Positions 34,624 through 37,898 of a stretch of DNA of 37,898 nucleotides are shown in pieces (the first letter of the stretch is position 1; every line of letters starts with the position of its first letter). The stretch comes from an uncultured Mucilaginibacter sp. (GTDB lineage: Bacteria > Bacteroidota > Bacteroidia > Sphingobacteriales > Sphingobacteriaceae), in assembly GCF_946481715.1 (NCBI RefSeq), contig NZ_CAMLOV010000038.1, forward strand, positions 1-37,898. The letters run 5' to 3'. The translations under genes were made by a program, and so were the position numbers. The notes beneath the pieces are model-generated. The model ran no database searches, was not told the DNA's origin, and worked only from the letters and a program-made list of their open reading frames with translations.

Positions 34624-36345
34624 TTATTCTACTATAAACTTTATAAGCCGGCTGTTCTTGCTCCCGCGGAAGGGCTCGGTACGGATGGAGAACATCAGGT
34701 AATAAGTTCCTCTGTCCTTAGGTGCTGTAACGGTTGTTTTATAACGCGTACTTTGCCCCGATTCCAGCCTGATTTTATTAAAATCCGCAGCGGACTGCTG
34801 TACTTCGGCAATATCTGTTGGTCCGGTAAAAAAGCAGCTTTCTAAAACCACCGGGTGCTTATACCCAACGTTGGTAAAGTTAACATCGTACGTGTAAGGG
34901 TTGGTTATGCTAAGGTCAAATTGTATTTTTTGTCCAGCTTTTGTAGTAACCGATTTGGTTTTGGTATCAATAGCAATTTTTTGGTAAGTACGTGTATCCT
35001 CAACCCACGCGCCGTACCAAGTGCCCACTTCGCCGGTAATCGTATCGGTTTTGTAACCCTCCAGCGGCGTACTCAACACCAGGTAAACCTTTTTATGTTG
35101 CAGGCTATCCTCCACCGGCCAAATATCAAACATGGTGCGCCCGTAATACCGCGAATCGTAAGCAAAGCCTTTTTGCGTACGGTTATAAAAATCATACTTA
35201 GAGGGGTTTTGGAAGCCATCGTCCATCACCATCCAGGCATCGCCTGCCTTTTCCTGCACTTTTGCAGCCCATTCTCGGAAACCAAAATAGGTTTGCAATG
35301 CCTGTATCTTTTTTATGAATGGCAACCCCAATACCAACGACACCCGCAGTACTAAAATTAAAATAATGTTGCCAATTGCAATATTGAAAAGCCATTTAGG
35401 GTGATTATTATTCCGTTGCAGGTTGATTAGCACCAGCGATACCAAAGGGATAAAAGCGATGAGCGTATAGTGGGGCTGTACGTTAGCGAAATAGGTGTTC
35501 ACAAAAAAGAAGCTGAAAGTACCTATGGCATTAAACGAAAGTGCACGGGTAAATGTATCGGTGATTCTTGTACTGAATCCTTTGTACAACAGAAACCAGC
35601 TGATTAGCACGCCGCCCAGCAACAACTGGCCACCGAGGTATTCTATAGTTAAAGAGATATTGTAGATCTTATCCGAGGAGCGCTCGAACAACTGGTAATT
35701 CACTGCCGGGAAACCGTATTGCGACTGCCATAAAATATGCGGCACATAGCAAATAAAGCCTACAATAATTGCGACATAGAAGGACGAACGTTTAAACAGT
35801 TTTAAATTGGATAATACGGTAAAACCAACCAACAACACGCCATGGTATTTGCTATATAACAGGCAGGCAACAACCAGCCCTATGATAAAAGCGGTTCGCC
35901 AGCTATCTTTTTCGGCATACTTCTGATAGAAATAATAAAACACCACCGCGAAAAAGAACAGCGGCGCATCGGGCGTAGTGGTAAAAGCATAAACATGAAA
36001 TACCAGTACCCCGGAAACCAGCAAGATGAACCATTTAGCGGTAACCGAATATTTTTTTACGATAAGCCATAACAGGTAGATAGCCAGGCTATTGGAGAGT
36101 ACCGCCATCAGTCTTGCGCCAAACTCGTTATGAAAGAGCGTATAGCCAATTTTGATGAACACCGCCATCATAGGCGGATGGTAAAAATAGCCCCAATCAG
36201 GCTTTTGGGCGTAAAGCCAGTAGTAAGCCTCATCGCCGTGCAGTTCTAATACAAAAGCTTGTAACAGGTTCAAAACCGTCCAGCAGGCGATGAAATACCA
36301 AATGGGTTTATTGCTTTGAACAGGATTGCTTTCGATGCCGGCCAT
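34624..36345 (-). CDS. Membrane glycosyltransferase, GT39/ArnT-like family
   Basis: 573 residues. About ten membrane spans fill residues 15 to about 345. The first periplasmic loop after span 1 has ELHGDEAYYWLYAQKPDWGYFYHPPMMAVFIKIG, the D-E-A and H-P-P signature of the dolichyl-phosphate-mannose/ArnT superfamily. These enzymes use polyprenyl-phosphate sugars as donors and modify lipid or protein acceptors on the periplasmic face. The C-terminal about 200 residues are soluble and beta-rich (GQKIQFDLSITNPYTYDVNFTNVGYKHPVVL...YYLMFSIRTEP), an unusual extra domain. The acceptor is unknown. An outer-membrane gene follows after 12 nt. Confidence 0.87.
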   Translation of the reverse strand: MAGIESNPVQSNKPIWYFIACWTVLNLLQAFVLELHGDEAYYWLYAQKPDWGYFYHPPMMAVFIKIGYTLFHNEFGARLMAVLSNSLAIYLLWLIVKKYSVTAKWFILLVSGVLVFHVYAFTTTPDAPLFFFAVVFYYFYQKYAEKDSWRTAFIIGLVVACLLYSKYHGVLLVGFTVLSNLKLFKRSSFYVAIIVGFICYVPHILWQSQYGFPAVNYQLFERSSDKIYNISLTIEYLGGQLLLGGVLISWFLLYKGFSTRITDTFTRALSFNAIGTFSFFFVNTYFANVQPHYTLIAFIPLVSLVLINLQRNNNHPKWLFNIAIGNIILILVLRVSLVLGLPFIKKIQALQTYFGFREWAAKVQEKAGDAWMVMDDGFQNPSKYDFYNRTQKGFAYDSRYYGRTMFDIWPVEDSLQHKKVYLVLSTPLEGYKTDTITGEVGTWYGAWVEDTRTYQKIAIDTKTKSVTTKAGQKIQFDLSITNPYTYDVNFTNVGYKHPVVLESCFFTGPTDIAEVQQSAADFNKIRLESGQSTRYKTTVTAPKDRGTYYLMFSIRTEPFRGSKNSRLIKFIVE

Positions 36346-36361
36346 TTAACAAATTAAGCTG

Positions 36362-36369
36362 CAAAGGTA
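36362..36369 (-). promoter_or_regulatory. Candidate -7 box of the GT39-type gene
   Basis: On the minus strand the bases read TACCTTTG, a full match to the Bacteroidota -7 consensus TAnnTTTG, 16 nt upstream of the ATG at 36345. No good TTTG -33 partner is seen at the expected distance, and the leader would be very short, so this is a weak call. Confidence 0.35.
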
Positions 36370-36459
36370 AAATAAATGCGCTAAGGCGGATGCTGCAGTT
36401 TGTTAGGATTATTTTAACAAATAGCTTGTCAATCCAGCTAAAAATCGAATATTTGAAGC

Positions 36460-36912
36460 ATGATAGACAAACAGATAGAGTTTATTAAACAGCCACGTTT
36501 AATGATCCTGAGCATATTGGATAAGTTTACACTGGAACAATTAAATACCATACCGGCGGGCTTTAACAATAATATTGCCTGGAACCTTGGGCATATGCTG
36601 GCCGCCCAGTACGGCATTTTGTATAAACGCGCCGGGCTGCAGGTTGATGAGGCCTTTTACCAATTATATAAACCCGACAGTAAACCTGAAGGCCCTATAA
36701 CGCAACAGCAACTGGACGAAATAAAAGCGATGCTGATAAACAGCCTTGACCAGTTAGAAAAAGATTATGCCGCCGGAATTTTCGGCAACTACCCTACCTG
36801 GACAACCCGCTACGGCGCATCCGTTGAAAACATCGATCAGGCTATCGCATTTTTACCATTTCATGAAGGGCTGCATATTGGGTATATTATGGGGATGAGG
36901 AAGCTGGTGTAG
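36460..36912 (+). CDS. DinB-family metal-binding protein
   Basis: 150 residues, a four-helix-bundle DinB/DfsB-type protein. The three metal-binding histidines are visible: His45 (AWNLGHMLAAQ), His135 and His139 (FLPFHEGLHIGYIMG). Members include thiol transferases such as bacillithiol-dependent ones, but many are uncharacterised. The N-terminus (MIDKQIEFIKQPRLMILSILDKFTLEQLNTIP) is typical of the Bacteroidota group. Single gene, divergent from the GT39-type gene. ATG at 36460. Confidence 0.88.
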   Translation: MIDKQIEFIKQPRLMILSILDKFTLEQLNTIPAGFNNNIAWNLGHMLAAQYGILYKRAGLQVDEAFYQLYKPDSKPEGPITQQQLDEIKAMLINSLDQLEKDYAAGIFGNYPTWTTRYGASVENIDQAIAFLPFHEGLHIGYIMGMRKLV

Positions 36913-37074
36913 GGGCGAAATTAGCTTAAGCTTCGCTATATACAACTGACCCATATATAATTGCCTGCAGCAGAGGACTTACAACAGGATTGAGGCTTCC
37001 AACATTGCACCATATTAGCTTCTACCAAGTATAAATCTTGCTACCTTGTGGTACAGTATGCATCTGCTATTCCA

Positions 37075-37898
37075 ATGAAAGTAAACCACTTTATCTGTTT
37101 TATATTAACCTGCTGTTTATGCTATGCCGCGCATGCCCAAAACCGCATTGAACTTACCAAAGCAAATACAGCAAGTTTTGGCTCTTTTTATTTGATCGAT
37201 GTTCCCTTAACTATGAAATCTGACCGCAAGGGAAACCTTGATTATAACTACAATAAGAAATTAGTAATTACCGACCCGAATCGCATCATACCTGTTGCAG
37301 CCTACCTGCGCCGACCTAACGAAAATTTTGCAACGCTAATCGATAGCACTATTATTTTTTTTGGCAAAAAGGGCAGGTCAGTTCATAACTCGATACCGGG
37401 ACGTATGCGTGCCGAATACATTGTTAAAGGAAACAAAACCTATTATAATCACCCAGCAAATATCGACAGCGTAAACTTCAGCGTATGGAACATTGCCTAT
37501 TACAAACTACTAAAGCAGGTAAAAAAAAATCATAAGGGGAAATTTGTTTTGTCTTATTACAAGGAAGAGAGCGGCTCTTCCTGTTGCCCCAATGACTCTC
37601 GTTACAACATTCCTGATGATTTGCAAGGTTTCATTAACAAATTTGAAAAAGCGAATGCCGTTAAAATTGGCGAAATTATAGTGAATACTTTTGGCGATGA
37701 AGGAGAATACGACAAATATTTTACACTTTCGGGTTTAACGCTACAGCAAAAAATTCGATTTATTGCCGAGAGGCTGTCATACTTGTCGAAGATATTCAAG
37801 GATTCTACATTGACCCAACAAGCTGTTTTTCGCCCGGATTGGATACCGCGTAAATTCTCAAATAATATGGCGCCGGTAAAAATAAACAAGAACGAGAT
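37075..37898 (+). CDS. Secreted hypothetical protein, 5' part (gene cut by window edge)
   Basis: Frame open from the ATG at 37075 to the end of the window (274 complete codons) with no stop, so the C-terminus is missing. The signal peptide is clear (MKVNHFICFILTCCLCYAAHAQ, cut after A-H-A). The mature part is polar and lysine/asparagine-rich (IELTKANTASFGSFYLIDVPL, FATLIDSTIIFFGKKGRSVHN, WNIAYYKLLKQVKKNHKGKFVLSYYKEE). Two adjacent cysteines (SGSSCCPND) lie in the middle. No family recognised. A leftward frame at 37602-37889 is its antisense shadow. Confidence 0.75.
   Translation, partial: MKVNHFICFILTCCLCYAAHAQNRIELTKANTASFGSFYLIDVPLTMKSDRKGNLDYNYNKKLVITDPNRIIPVAAYLRRPNENFATLIDSTIIFFGKKGRSVHNSIPGRMRAEYIVKGNKTYYNHPANIDSVNFSVWNIAYYKLLKQVKKNHKGKFVLSYYKEESGSSCCPNDSRYNIPDDLQGFINKFEKANAVKIGEIIVNTFGDEGEYDKYFTLSGLTLQQKIRFIAERLSYLSKIFKDSTLTQQAVFRPDWIPRKFSNNMAPVKINKNE

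Overview
The window reads as a chromosomal segment of a Bacteroidota bacterium of the Sphingobacteriaceae type (Mucilaginibacter or Pedobacter-like). Reasons: an outer-membrane beta-barrel receptor with a carboxypeptidase-regulatory N-terminus, DUF2490, DUF5695 and GH130 proteins, signal peptides ending in A-x-A-Q, few recognisable Shine-Dalgarno sites, and many short palindromic or tandem intergenic repeats. The genus is an inference. No rRNA, complete tRNA, CRISPR array, prophage or transposase gene was seen. The window cuts a MutS-family gene at its left edge and a secreted hypothetical gene at its right edge.

Layout. 1-960: 3' part of a MutS-family ATPase, then a gene-free stretch with a 10-bp-period repeat. 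1495-5046: outer-membrane receptor and a membrane acyltransferase, both leftward. 5047-8762: leucyl-tRNA synthetase between repeat-rich flanks. 8763-14132: class III aminotransferase, a large secreted DUF5695-type protein, and two overlapping membrane-protein genes of unknown function. 14485-20871: a small hypothetical, two glycosyltransferase genes 1 nt apart, a sugar-phosphate nucleotidyltransferase and an M42 aminopeptidase. 21074-24056: GNAT acetyltransferase, DMT exporter and several small hypotheticals. 24179-26816: a likely chromate-response operon made of a ChrB-domain/AraC-HTH fusion regulator, the ChrA transporter and a small outer-membrane protein. 26968-36345, all leftward: a four-domain PQQ-dependent sugar dehydrogenase, a GH130 enzyme with a perfect palindrome upstream, DUF58, DUF2490, another outer-membrane protein and a GT39-type transferase. 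36460 to the end: DinB-family protein and the truncated secreted protein.

Functional threads. Glycan synthesis and turnover recur (two GT-B enzymes, nucleotidyltransferase, GH130, GT39, PQQ dehydrogenase with a carbohydrate-binding module, acyltransferase). The chromate cluster is the clearest self-contained system, because its regulator puts a ChrB-type domain and an AraC-type DNA-binding domain in one chain and its third gene is an outer-membrane protein.

The most unusual non-coding signal is a set of short tandem arrays. Five 7-bp-period arrays each show the purine-rich (GARNNAA-like) strand in the sense orientation of the gene they touch. Four begin 6-9 nt after a stop codon and one lies in frame inside leuS. 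Two 9-bp-period arrays occupy the two divergent 5' leaders between leuS and the aminotransferase, again with the same pyrimidine-rich strand in sense. I know of no named element matching this pattern, and it deserves a genome-wide count.
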